This document shows, piece after piece, positions 1-9,500 of a stretch of DNA of 64,000 bases. The notes beneath the pieces are model-generated. The model was not told the origin of the DNA and did no database searches. It saw only the letters and a program-made list of their open reading frames with translations. Both the position numbers and the translations under genes were made by a program. Source of the stretch: Chitinophaga barathri. GTDB lineage: Bacteria; Bacteroidota; Bacteroidia; Chitinophagales; Chitinophagaceae. The DNA lies in the NCBI RefSeq assembly GCF_003807585.1, contig NZ_RMBX01000001.1, positions 496,001 to 560,000 of the forward strand, given 5' to 3'. The first letter of the stretch is position 1. Every line of letters begins with the position of its first letter.

Positions 1-1576
1 CGTAGAGTTTATCCTTATTCCAGGAACCGTCAGGATTATACCCCTTTACGACTTGCGCATAGCCATTCAGGAAAGCAGGTCCATCTGCATAGATCGGCTG
101 CCAGGGCGGCGTAAGAGCCCGGTCCATCAGGTCTGAATTGTTGTAATCCTCGCCGGCGATATGGGCTATGCGGTAGTTGATGCCGGTCCTCAGCCATTTG
201 TAGATCTTTGTGTTGATCTTTACAGAACCTGAGTATCTTTCAAAGCCCTGGTTAATCAGCGCGCTTTCCGAATTGTTGTATCCCAGGGAGAAGCTGTAAT
301 CGGTATTTTCCGATCCTCCGGAAACACGCACGGAATAATCCTGGTTCGGCGCGTTTTTATTGACAAGGGGTGTTTGCCAATCCTCATCTACCGTGGAATT
401 ACCCAGGTAACCCGGACTGGCCGGGTTAAACCATGGGTCCAGTGTAACAGCGGGATTCGCAGCATATGAATTTTTGAAAAAATTAACGTAGTCCTTCGTC
501 CCGAGCACGTCCCAGGTTTTGGCGAAGTTCTGCACGCCGTAACGGGCGCTGAAGTCCACGCTGGGAGCACCGGCCTGCCCTCTTTTAGTAGTGATCAGGA
601 TAACGCCGTTGGAAGCGCGTACACCGTAGATGGCTGCGGCGGAAGCGTCTTTGAGCACCGAGATGGAAGCAATGTCGTTAGGATCGAGCATGGCAAAAAT
701 ATTGATCCCACCACGCACGTCGGCTACCCTTGCATCAATCTGTCCTTCAATACCAGCGCCCAGTTCTGTAATGGGAATACCGTCCACCACATACAACGGG
801 TCTGATACACCCCAGGTATTGACACCCCTTATGCGGATCGTAGGACGCGTCATGGGATTGGCGGCATTGCCGGAAACATGGATGCCCGTCATTCTCCCCT
901 GGATAGCGAACTCAGGGCTCATGGCCACGCTTTGTGCGATCTGTTCTGAGCCGATGCTGCTGATAGAAGTTGTAACATCCTTTTTTTCACGGCTGCCATA
1001 TCCAATCACTACCACCTGGTTCAGCCCCGTAGAAGCCACGGTCAGTTGGATGTCGATGTTGGTGCGGCCGTTTACCGGTACCTCCTGCTGAATGTAGCCA
1101 ATATAGGAAATCACCAGGGTGGCATTATCCGGTGCAGTGAGGCTGAAGGCGCCCTGCGGGTCGGTTACAGCGCCTACTTTGCTGCCTTTCAGCTGAACGG
1201 TTACGCCTATCAGCGGCAGACCGTTGGCGGCATCTGTCACTTTTCCTTTAACGGTGACCTCCTTCAGAATCTCACCAGCCGGGGCAATCACTACCAGCTT
1301 GTTTTGCATGGCTTTGAAAGTAAGCCCGGTGGAAGCGAAAACTTTTTGCAGGATGTCCTTTACCGGCTCATCGCTGGCTGTTACCGATACCTTCTGACGG
1401 CCGGTGAACAGGTCGTCTTTATAAAGAAACCGGTAATCGCTCTTTTTCTCAATGGCTCTAAGCACCTCCTTAAGGTCGACTTTATCAAGCCGCAGGCTCA
1501 GCCTGGTATCCTGCGAGAATACGTTGGCGGAAACCTGCATGCTCAGCAGGAAGACTAAAGCAAAGGAAAGTTTCAT
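1..1576 (-). CDS. SusC/RagA-family TonB-dependent outer-membrane receptor, 5' part
   Basis: The frame is open to the left edge, so only the first ~525 residues are present. It starts at the ATG at 1576 with a signal peptide (MKLSFALVFLLSMQVSANVFSQ). A short secretin/TonB (STN) domain follows (about residues 25-90, RLDKVDLKEVLRAIEKKSDY), which in such receptors contacts a FecR-type anti-sigma. Next are a carboxypeptidase-regulatory-like fold (about 105-190, GVTVQLKGSKVGAVTDPQG) and a TonB plug with the SusC-typical stretch QVVVIGYGSREKKDVT. It should import a glycan or other oligomer with a SusD partner, which would lie left of the window. The FecR and sigma genes directly upstream on the same strand fit STN-mediated self-regulation. 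The family is clear; the substrate cannot be seen. Confidence 0.95.
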   Translation of the reverse strand, partial: MKLSFALVFLLSMQVSANVFSQDTRLSLRLDKVDLKEVLRAIEKKSDYRFLYKDDLFTGRQKVSVTASDEPVKDILQKVFASTGLTFKAMQNKLVVIAPAGEILKEVTVKGKVTDAANGLPLIGVTVQLKGSKVGAVTDPQGAFSLTAPDNATLVISYIGYIQQEVPVNGRTNIDIQLTVASTGLNQVVVIGYGSREKKDVTTSISSIGSEQIAQSVAMSPEFAIQGRMTGIHVSGNAANPMTRPTIRIRGVNTWGVSDPLYVVDGIPITELGAGIEGQIDARVADVRGGINIFAMLDPNDIASISVLKDASAAAIYGVRASNGVILITTKRGQAGAPSVDFSARYGVQNFAKTWDVLGTKDYVNFFKNSYAANPAVTLDPWFNPASPGYLGNSTVDEDWQTPLVNKNAPNQDYSVRVSGGSENTDYSFSLGYNNSESALINQGFERYSGSVKINTKIYKWLRTGINYRIAHIAGEDYNNSDLMDRALTPPWQPIYADGPAFLNGYAQVVKGYNPDGSWNKDKLY

Positions 1577-1729
1577 ACAGAGTAAAATGTTTAGTTTACC
1601 CAAATACAGGTAACCACACGGAATTCGTGGAATTTTTTTCATACATTTAACGTGGTTTATGGTGACAAAATGGCTCCCCCGAATGTTTATCAGGCAGTGA
1701 AGGGGAGAATAAAAAACCAGGACCCTGGG

Positions 1730-1754
1730 CGGGAAATGCAGCAAACATTTCCCG
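1730..1754. other. Hairpin between fecR and susC
   Basis: CGGGAAATG and CATTTCCCG form a perfect 9-bp inverted repeat with a 7-base loop. The T-rich run lies on the plus-strand side, so it is not a classical terminator for the minus-strand genes. It may be a processing or attenuation hairpin between fecR and susC. The structure is seen directly; the role is a guess. Confidence 0.4.
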
Positions 1755-1797
1755 TTCTTTTTTAACAGGATTTAAGTCTTTTTCATAACGTATAGTT

Positions 1798-2847
1798 TTA
1801 CTCCTCAATAAATATTTCGTTCTTAACGATCCGGTATTTAAATGAACCGGTGAATTGCAGGGCGCTCAGCGCCTGTTCAAGCGTTTCATCCTCAAAAACG
1901 CCTGTGAATCTGTAGTTTTTAACCGTGGTGTCTGCAAAATTGATCTTTACGTTATACCAACGTTCGATTTTGGCTGCAAGGCTATAAAAAGGTTCACTGG
2001 TAAAAGCAAGTTTGTTCTCTATCCAGGCGGTTTCCAGCAACAGGCTGTCCGCCCCGCCATTTACCGGAATCATACGGATTGAATCCAAGTGAATAGCGGG
2101 GGAAGCGGCTTTCCCCGGCCTGTTCTCAGACAGGGTAATGCGTTGTCCCGGTTTAAGTTGAATGGTCTTTTCTTTTCCCGTTTTCGGTATCACCACTATG
2201 GCGCCGGTAATGAGCGCGGCTTCAAACTGCCCGTCTTCCGGATAGGCTTTGATATCAAAACTGGTACCTAACACCTGCACCTTTGCCTGCTGGGTATGCA
2301 CAATAAAAGGCGCATCGGGCATAGGTTCTACATCAAAAAAAGCCTCGCCCGTCAAATGCACGGCCCTTTCTTCCTTCGTAAAATCGCCCGCGGTATAGGT
2401 AAGCCTGCTGCCAGCATTCAACCATACGGCCGATCCGTCAGGCAGGATAATCTTTGTGCGGGAACCATTGCGGGTAGATACTTCACTCAGCTGGGCCGGA
2501 TCGCCATTCCTGTTTGTGAAAAAAATGGCAAAGACAACCGCCAGCACGATGCAGGCAGCTGCCGTAAGCCATTTAGCTGTGTTAAGACGTGAAATATTAA
2601 AATGCGCCTTGTTTGCGCGCTGATTCTCTTTTTTTTCACTGATAGCCTGCCACAGGCGAAGGTATTTGCCATCCAGCTTCCCGCTTTCCTCTTCAGACGC
2701 CGCATCCCAATGCTCGGCCATCATGGCATATACCTCACGCAACTCAGGCTGCTGATCCATCAGTTCCTGCAAAGCGGTTAGCTCATGCGGCAATGCTTCA
2801 CCTGAAAGTTTCCTGGCCATCAGGTTCCATATCTTGTCTTCTTCCAT
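1798..2847 (-). CDS. FecR-family anti-sigma regulator
   Basis: A single-pass inner-membrane regulator that transmits a signal from the STN domain of the neighbouring SusC receptor to the ECF sigma factor. I chose the start at 2847 (MEEDKIWNLMARKLSGE), the usual opening of Bacteroidetes FecR proteins, rather than an in-frame ATG 12 codons upstream. The N-terminal cytoplasmic anti-sigma part is followed by one membrane segment (WLTAAACIVLAVVFAIFF). The periplasmic FecR domain (ILPDGSAVWLNAGSRLTY, LTGEAFFDVEP, VLGTSFDIKAY) comes next, and a DUF4974-like C-terminal domain (ALSALQFTGSFKYRIVKNEI) ends the protein. At ~349 residues its length is normal. It lies between the sigma factor (71 bases upstream) and susC. 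Confidence 0.93.
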   Translation of the reverse strand: MEEDKIWNLMARKLSGEALPHELTALQELMDQQPELREVYAMMAEHWDAASEEESGKLDGKYLRLWQAISEKKENQRANKAHFNISRLNTAKWLTAAACIVLAVVFAIFFTNRNGDPAQLSEVSTRNGSRTKIILPDGSAVWLNAGSRLTYTAGDFTKEERAVHLTGEAFFDVEPMPDAPFIVHTQQAKVQVLGTSFDIKAYPEDGQFEAALITGAIVVIPKTGKEKTIQLKPGQRITLSENRPGKAASPAIHLDSIRMIPVNGGADSLLLETAWIENKLAFTSEPFYSLAAKIERWYNVKINFADTTVKNYRFTGVFEDETLEQALSALQFTGSFKYRIVKNEIFIEE

Positions 2848-2918
2848 TGAAAAAACGAGTGGTCCTACCTTATAAGACAACAAAAAAAGGGTTCCCCCTT
2901 AGAGAGCAGAAAAAAAAA

Positions 2919-3491
2919 TTATTTTTTTTGACCGGGATGCGAGGCAAGGTAATCCCGGATGAATTTTGCGATCCGTTTGATAGCGATTGTCATTTGCGCA
3001 TCTACTGTATGTTCGGAGATATTCAGAATTTCCGCCACTTCGCGGTATTTCAGTTGATTATCCCGCACCATGGTGTAGATCAGCCGGCATTTAGGAGGCA
3101 ACAACTGAATAGCCGCCGAAATCCTTTCAGCCATTTCCCGGCCCATCAGCAGCATTTCCGGGTTAAAATCATTGGTATTCAACCCTTCAGGATATTCGTC
3201 CACCAGGGAAAGCAGGTCTTTGGATTTACTCGCCAGGAATGTAAGCGATCTTTTCTTTACTGCAGTGAAGAGATACACGGAAATGGAACGGATCTCCGGA
3301 AGCCTGGCCCGCTGGTTCCATACGGCAACGAACACGTCCTCCACTATTTCTTCCGCCCCCATCTCATCTTTAATAAGTGTTATAACAAATGATTTCAGCT
3401 TTGGGTAAAAATAATCAAACAGGCGTCTATAAGCCCTTTCGTTATGCTGGGCAATAAGGTCTTGAAGATGCGAAAGCTCATCTGGTTGCAT
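2919..3491 (-). CDS. ECF RNA polymerase sigma factor (Bacteroidetes sigma-70 expansion family)
   Basis: 190 residues. Region 2 is at about residues 20-90 (AYRRLFDYFYPKLKSFV, EEIVEDVFVAVWNQRARLPE). Region 4 is at about 125-180 with a helix-turn-helix (KYREVAEILNISEHTVDAQM). It is the first gene of a sigma-fecR-susC set on the minus strand and presumably directs RNA polymerase to the susC promoter when FecR is triggered by the receptor. The downstream gap to fecR is short and A/T-rich. The family assignment is firm; the target promoter is inferred from position. Confidence 0.95.
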   Translation of the reverse strand: MQPDELSHLQDLIAQHNERAYRRLFDYFYPKLKSFVITLIKDEMGAEEIVEDVFVAVWNQRARLPEIRSISVYLFTAVKKRSLTFLASKSKDLLSLVDEYPEGLNTNDFNPEMLLMGREMAERISAAIQLLPPKCRLIYTMVRDNQLKYREVAEILNISEHTVDAQMTIAIKRIAKFIRDYLASHPGQKK

Positions 3492-3513
3492 ACAGGCAAT
3501 ATAAGCATAAGCC

Positions 3514-3544
3514 CGAAAATAAAAAATAGACGTTAAAATGACAA
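3514..3544 (-). promoter_or_regulatory. Possible promoter of the sigma/fecR/susC unit
   Basis: On the minus strand a TTG (3544-3542) lies 20 bases upstream of TATTTTCG (3521-3514). This is one base off the Bacteroidetes -7 consensus TAnnTTTG, with normal spacing to a -33 TTG. It sits 22 bases before the sigma factor start codon. Assignment is by sequence match only. Confidence 0.35.
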
Positions 3545-3700
3545 TTATTATAAATGAGATTCCGGGCAGATAAAAGGCCCCTGCTGCTGGCTCATAACTG
3601 CCTGCTGCCGATCAGGAGCAACCAACGTTTCAATAGTTGCCCGGAGGCAATCGCCGATCAACGCGGCATCCGCAAGAATGTTTGAATAAATTTCTCAAAT

Positions 3701-4552
3701 TTATTTTCTTCCAAATGGAGACTTCTTCATTAAGGTTTTCAGTGCACTTTTATATGAATCTAAACCACCAAATGCCGGAGCCCTTGAGTCGGAGAAAATT
3801 TGTTCGCCATGATCATTGTATACACCGACAGTTACATGTGTATCATAGTTTACGGTTGTATATGAATTAGTGGTGCCGTAAGCGGTTCCTTTCGTTTTAT
3901 CATCCTTAGTTTTAGAATCATACGATGCTATGCCACTTCCAAATGTTTGCGTTCCCTTGTTCTGAATGGAATATGATCCTATCACAACATATTCTACTCC
4001 CAATAATTCTGCCCATTCCTTTGGTGTAAACATCGCCAGATCGCTAGCCTGAAGGTTTTTCTTAGCCAGAATATTATTGGTGGTCATGGGATCCTGGATA
4101 GTTTGGAAAGGCGATTGCGCCCTGAGGGCATTGACGCAAGATTCCTGTATTTGTTTACTCATTGCAGGTGTTGCCAATCCCTGCTCATTCGTTTCAATTT
4201 CAAATGGAAGAACAGCAACTTTATTCTTTCTCTGTTCAGGTGACGCCAGTTGCGGAGTGTTTGCAGGCTCGGCCCGGGTTGCTGTAGCCGCAGGCTGTTG
4301 ATCAAATGATTCCGTTCGCCCACTTGCAAATTCTACCCTGCTTATTTCAGATTTTTCTATTTCATATTCCGCAGTTTCCTTGCTATACGTAAATTTAACT
4401 GCTGTTGCTGTTACGGTAATAACTTTTCCAGATTTCCTGTCACCGTTTTTCATGACTAACACGTCTTCTTTACTCTGAGCGAACGTCTTTACAGAAATTG
4501 ACACGAAATAGGCTAGTAAAATTAATACCATCAGCTTAATGACTTTTCTCAT
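3701..4552 (-). CDS. Secreted CsgG/TolB-like protein of unknown function
   Basis: 283 residues with a signal peptide (to about residue 26, ...SVKTFAQ). After it comes a small beta-rich segment (about 28-80, VLVMKNGDRKSGKVITVTAT) of the kind found in LSm/DUF-like periplasmic proteins. A linker with several Ala/Pro follows. The C-terminal part begins KVAVLPFEIE and continues with LGVEYVVIGSYSIQNKGTQT, a pattern like CsgG/TolB-type proteins that sense or build outer-membrane complexes. The tail has a Tyr/Thr-rich stretch. It stands alone between two sigma-regulated loci and shares no obvious operon. The fold assignment is by motif resemblance; the function is unknown. Confidence 0.7.
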   Translation of the reverse strand: MRKVIKLMVLILLAYFVSISVKTFAQSKEDVLVMKNGDRKSGKVITVTATAVKFTYSKETAEYEIEKSEISRVEFASGRTESFDQQPAATATRAEPANTPQLASPEQRKNKVAVLPFEIETNEQGLATPAMSKQIQESCVNALRAQSPFQTIQDPMTTNNILAKKNLQASDLAMFTPKEWAELLGVEYVVIGSYSIQNKGTQTFGSGIASYDSKTKDDKTKGTAYGTTNSYTTVNYDTHVTVGVYNDHGEQIFSDSRAPAFGGLDSYKSALKTLMKKSPFGRK

Positions 4553-4793
4553 GGGTTAAAGGTTTAATTTTTTAACAATTTGTATCGGCTTTGGTTGTGC
4601 CATTTATACTTACCCTTGAATTATGAATAGTTTTATCACTATGTATCATATTGCATTGCAAACACTCAATACTATTTATAAATAAGTATAATATATATAC
4701 AAATAAGACTCTTCTACCCCTTATGGTAATAATTATACCCCGTTCCCGACTACTGATATTAACGGATCATTACTTACTTTGGATTGAAAAATA

Positions 4794-4910
4794 ATGAATA
4801 TTCAGTTCATGAGATATCTTTCAGATCAGATTGCTGTTACAGCTCATTTAAAGGATCTTCAGAAGGAGAATTTGAAAATCTTGGAAAAATCGGCACCGGA
4901 ACTTTCCTAA
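4794..4910 (+). CDS. Possible 38-residue peptide in the 4553-5055 gap
   Basis: The stretch 4553-5055 holds no long gene. A short frame opens at an ATG at 4794 (MNIQFMRYLSDQIAVTAHLK, then QKENLKILEKSAPELS). A TTACTTTG box, one base from TAnnTTTG, lies at 4774-4781, only 12 bases upstream. The peptide is hydrophilic and helical in character, and I do not recognise it. It may be a genuine small protein, a gene remnant or chance. Confidence 0.25.
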   Translation: MNIQFMRYLSDQIAVTAHLKDLQKENLKILEKSAPELS

Positions 4911-5055
4911 ATCGGAATAAAATTTGCTGAACGCCCAGTCGCAAAAGGTTAAGGGCCGGTAGCTACAATGGCGATACGTCATCAGCCTCTATCGTGCACC
5001 GGGTTCAATTTCAATTGAGCAAGACAATTCACAGCATACTTCCGGAAATGAAAAG

Positions 5056-5077
5056 GGCGCCCATAAATATGAGCGCC
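5056..5077 (-). terminator. Terminator of the 5.1-18.4 kb sigma-controlled operon
   Basis: GGCGCTCATA and TATGGGCGCC (minus strand) pair over 10 bp with one G-T wobble around a 2-base loop, followed by CTTTTCATTT. It lies 44 bases after the stop of the Kelch gene, the last gene of the operon. Confidence 0.8.
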
Positions 5078-5120
5078 TTCATTTAGTAGATGGAAATGTA
5101 ATTTATAAAATTGTAAAAAG

Positions 5121-6488
5121 TCATGGCTGGAATTTCCAAAGCCGGTTGCTTTTTCCCAGGTAATAAGCCGCATTTTCTGTAGCAGCCCCATACCCGGCTC
5201 CGCCGTTATGCGGAATAGGTGAGGGTACATTCGTACCCATGGCATTAAATGCGGCCTGGGGCATTACTGGAAGCGTCGTCCAGGTGTTTGTCGCATCTTC
5301 GAATGCATAAACGACCCGTTGCAGGGTGAATGACTGCGTGATGTTGAAAATGCTTCCTCCGCCAATGTAACCTTTACCGCCGATAGCGAATCCAAAACCT
5401 CCAATCCGGTAATAATACCTTTCAGGATGCGCTGCAACTGGTGTAAACGTTAGCGCCACAGGATCGAACCGCTGAAAATCAGCCAACCCGGAATTACTGT
5501 TCGTATTATTGGCCCCTCCACCCCCGATGATGGCCTTACCATTCAGCACGAAGCAGGTTACCCCTCTGCGCTTCTCTCTCCCTACAGTTCCAATGACAGG
5601 AAAAGTAACCGGCAATTTCATCCATGTATTGGTCAATGGGGAATATTTGTAAAAATCATCCAGGAACACGGTTGAAAAAGGGCCGCTTTCACGCAAGCCC
5701 ATGCCAATGTATCCTATACCATTTATCGCAAAGCCACAGGCATCCAGTCTTTCAGAACCGGCTGGCATATCCGCAATCCTGTGCCATGTATCGGTATCAG
5801 GGTTATACTCATAGAAATCCCTGAAATTTGTTCTTGCTGTCACGCTACCTGTGGAGCTATACGAAACAACTCCGCCATTACCTACATAGGCCTTCCCGTT
5901 TATAACAAAAACGCTGGCGTTGCTGCGGCCGGCGCCTGGAAAATCTTTTTTCATCTCCCATGTTCCCGCAAGCGTATCATAAGCGTACAGTTTCCTGCTA
6001 TAGGTCGTAAATTGCGCGGTAAAAGGCGGTACGCTTTCCCCTCCTCCGAAATATACCTTTCCTCCTATTGCAAAAGAAAAACCATAAGCCCTCATGGAAT
6101 CGGGAAACTCACCAACCTGCCACCACTGCCCCGCAATATACATTAAGCGGCTTTCAGCCGTTATTCCTTTTGACCTTACATGTACCTTTCCACTTCTGTT
6201 CAATCCGCCCGGAGCGGCCACCATCAAGAGTTTGTTTGAAACCTGCAGCACTGTGCCCTGAGTCTTGTTGTCCGCGTTGCCGAACCAGACTTCAACATCT
6301 TCACTAAAGTTTACCCCGTGGATGACAACGGTATCTCCTTCGTAAAATACTTCCGGCGAAAAATCATTGATAGTTACCCTGCCCATCGTACTATCTACCC
6401 CCTCATCCTCTGCCGGAAACACCACTCCTTTGTTGCAGGCGGAAGCCGCTATCATAAATGCGAGCAAACTCAATAAAATTACTTTCAT
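5121..6488 (-). CDS. IPT/TIG and Kelch-repeat lipoprotein
   Basis: 455 residues. The start at 6488 gives a lipoprotein signal peptide with cleavage before Cys18 (LAFMIAASAC). An IPT/TIG immunoglobulin-like domain (about 35-118, VTINDFSPEVFYEGDTVVIH) is followed by about five Kelch blades (for example FAIGGKVYFGGGE, FVINGKAYVGNGG, FAINGIGYIGMGL, FVLNGKAIIGGGG, FAIGGKGYIGGG, each followed by Tyr...Thr-x-x-Trp). It is probably exposed on the cell surface and may bind the ligand of the neighbouring receptors. It is the last gene of the minus-strand operon, 20 bases after the Oar-like receptor, and is followed by a terminator. The substrate is unknown. Confidence 0.88.
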   Translation of the reverse strand: MKVILLSLLAFMIAASACNKGVVFPAEDEGVDSTMGRVTINDFSPEVFYEGDTVVIHGVNFSEDVEVWFGNADNKTQGTVLQVSNKLLMVAAPGGLNRSGKVHVRSKGITAESRLMYIAGQWWQVGEFPDSMRAYGFSFAIGGKVYFGGGESVPPFTAQFTTYSRKLYAYDTLAGTWEMKKDFPGAGRSNASVFVINGKAYVGNGGVVSYSSTGSVTARTNFRDFYEYNPDTDTWHRIADMPAGSERLDACGFAINGIGYIGMGLRESGPFSTVFLDDFYKYSPLTNTWMKLPVTFPVIGTVGREKRRGVTCFVLNGKAIIGGGGANNTNSNSGLADFQRFDPVALTFTPVAAHPERYYYRIGGFGFAIGGKGYIGGGSIFNITQSFTLQRVVYAFEDATNTWTTLPVMPQAAFNAMGTNVPSPIPHNGGAGYGAATENAAYYLGKSNRLWKFQP

Positions 6489-6508
6489 GTCTGATAAATT
6501 TATTCTTC

Positions 6509-9500
6509 TTAAAATGTGTAACGGGCGCCGAACTGGGCCTGGCATCTGCTAGCCATGTAATTGACAGAATAAGGTTTGCCCGGGTCCTGGAAGTAATATA
6601 CCGGGTAACCTCCTTGCGTATAAGGCTTGTTAGACTCGTTCATACGCGGTATCAGACCTACGCTCGCCGTGCTGTTAAAGGTATTCGGCGAGAAATATTG
6701 TACCCCCCAATTCCTGTTCAGCAGTTGCGTCAGGTTCATGATATCGAGCGTGATCGTGATGGTTTTGCGTTCATCAGGTTTACCCAAATAAAAATCCTGT
6801 GCAATGCGGAGATCCGCCTGGTAGTTCCACGGTGTTCTGCCGGTGTTCCTCGTAGTATAGTCACCCCTTCTGCTTCTCAGGTATTTATTCCCGTCGATAT
6901 ACCGGTCAAACGATTCTGCTTGTTCCGCCGCAGTGTGAATGCGCCCTTCCCTGTCTGAATAATCACTGAAGAAACGGATAGTTTCGCCTGATTTAGGGAT
7001 ATACGCCAGGCTGGTCTGCTGACCGGTTTGCTGCACTGAATAGTTTACAAAACCATACGTAAACGGCGAACCACTTTGCACTGAGCCAAACAGCTGTAAC
7101 ATGGTGGAGCCGAACCGGTATTTCAACTGGTAACCCGCTGAAAGGATAATGCGGTGGCGTATATCGAAGTTACTCAATGCAAGACCCGGATCGTTCGGGT
7201 TCAGCGCCTGGTTCAGCTGCCAGTTGCTCTCAGGACTGTTGCGGATGCCGTTGCTGATATCCTTTGCTTTACCATAGGTATAAGCAGCGCTCCAGTTGAA
7301 GCTTTTCTGCATGTCGCTGGAAACCTGGAAAGTGACGGCATAACTATGCCCCTTGCCGGTATTACTCAGCAAATAAATACTGGTAAAACCCGGATCAGTG
7401 CCAGCACCCGTAAATATCGGCTGCTTCCGGGTAATGGTATCATAAGCATAATAACCAGGCGAATCTTTCAGATTGATCTGCTGGAAAAGTATGTCCTTTA
7501 CAACTTTAGTATAAACGGCCTCAATGCTGAACTTATAACCTGCTGGTGAACTATAGTCGATCGCCAGGCTGCTCCTCCATGTTTTCGGCATCTTGAAGTC
7601 GTTATCTATCAGATCAGCCTGCGTTTTCCCGGCATCTGGATTGTTGATGATCTGCCCATTCTGCGCGGCAAACCACGCGATGCCCTGGGCATCGGCCCGG
7701 AGAGGACTGACACCTGGTACGAATTGTATGTTCTGAGCACGCGCATCATACGATCCAAAAGTTTTCCCATTGTTATAATAAGCATATCCAAGCCATGCGA
7801 ACGGAATACGCGAAACGAACATGCCCGACCCGCCACGAATTACCAGGCTGCGGTTTCCAAGAACGTCCCAGTTAAATCCTATACGGGGCGAGAACTGTGG
7901 CGAACTGAAAAAATCATTCCTGATCTTCGACGCCGGCGTATAGGTATATCCAGCATAAACGGACGTAAGCATGTTGTCCGTAATGGCTTCCTTTACACGG
8001 TCAGGCAATACGGGTCTGTCCGGAAGATTCGTATAGTCGATCCTGATACCAGGAGATATACTGATCCTGTCTGAAAGGCGGATCTCATCCCTCACATAAG
8101 CAGAAAGCAAATGAACGTTGAAGCGTGCGGAGGGATTCGCCATGAGATAAGGCCGTGAATTATCGAGATAATTGAAATTACCTCTTACCCTCGCCGGTTG
8201 TGACTCCAGGAAGGCTTCCACGCCGCTCAGGGCGCTACCCGAGTACCCGCTTTGATAATCTACACGTCCGTTAAAAGAATTGACAAAGTTGTAAGTAATA
8301 TCATACAGTTCGTTGTGCGTACCGAAGAGGATGGTGTGCTTGCCGCTGTATAGAGTGAGATTGTTGGTCAGTTCCCAGGTGCGCTGCCTGAAATCGAACA
8401 CGCTGGCCTCCCTGTCAGTACCAAGGAAGATGGTAGTGCCCGGCGTGCGCCCTTCGATCTGTACCTGGGCCATTTCGGGGAGGCTTCCCGGTTCACGGTT
8501 GTCGTTTGCACGGGTATAACCGATGACCAGGCTGTTATGAAGGCGGGGGCTGAAGCGGCTTTTCAGCTCGGCTACCGTAGCGCTTTGCTTGTTTTTTTGC
8601 ATAAAAGCGATGCTGCCAAACCTGAAGTTCAGCTCGTCCCTTTCCAGGTTGGAAGCTTCGGAGAACATAGTGTTGTTGCGAAGCGACAGCTGATGCTTGC
8701 TGTTGATGTTCCAGTCCAATCTCACAAAAACCTTCTGGCTAGAAGCATGAATGGTCGTATCGCCAAAAGCGCCCGGATCATAAACAGGGCGGTTGGGATC
8801 GTCCGCAGCGTGTACGCCGGGGTTGAGCAGAAAATTCCTGATGCGGATCGCGTCGTCCTTCGTAAGTATCTTGTCGCTTGCGGCCGTTCCCGCGCCATTC
8901 TGAACAGGGTCGGTACGCGATCCCGCTTCCATGTTAACGAACGCGAACAGTTTGTTTTTAATGATCGGGAAACCGATCCTTGCGCCAGCCTGGTACTCTT
9001 TAAAGGCTTTTGGCATCTCACCGTTGCCGCCATGCTTGTCCTTGCTGACCAGCAGGCTGTTCCTTCCGAAAGCATATACCGATCCTTCCGTAATATTGGA
9101 CCCGGAACGGGTTACCGCGTTCACGGAAGCACCTGAAAAATTGCCGAGCTTTACATCATACGGAGCTACATATACCTGTACATCCTGGATAGCATCCAGC
9201 GATATTACATTGCTTCTCGTAGAAGAACCGGGCATACCCGAAGTGCCCGTCACGCCGCCGGCGGAAGGCGAAAAGCCGATCGCATCATTGTTTACGGCGC
9301 CGTCGATGGTAACGTTATTGTACCTGAAACTGGAACCGGCGAAAGAATTATCCTTCGTAGCCTGCGGGCTTAAACGTGTAATGTCTTGCAATGAGCGGGA
9401 AACGGTTGGTTGTGCGTTGAGCCTGGAATTATTGATATTTGTACCAGCCCCGAACCGGTTGGCAGGTTGATTTCGTTTAGCTGATACTGTTACCGATTTC

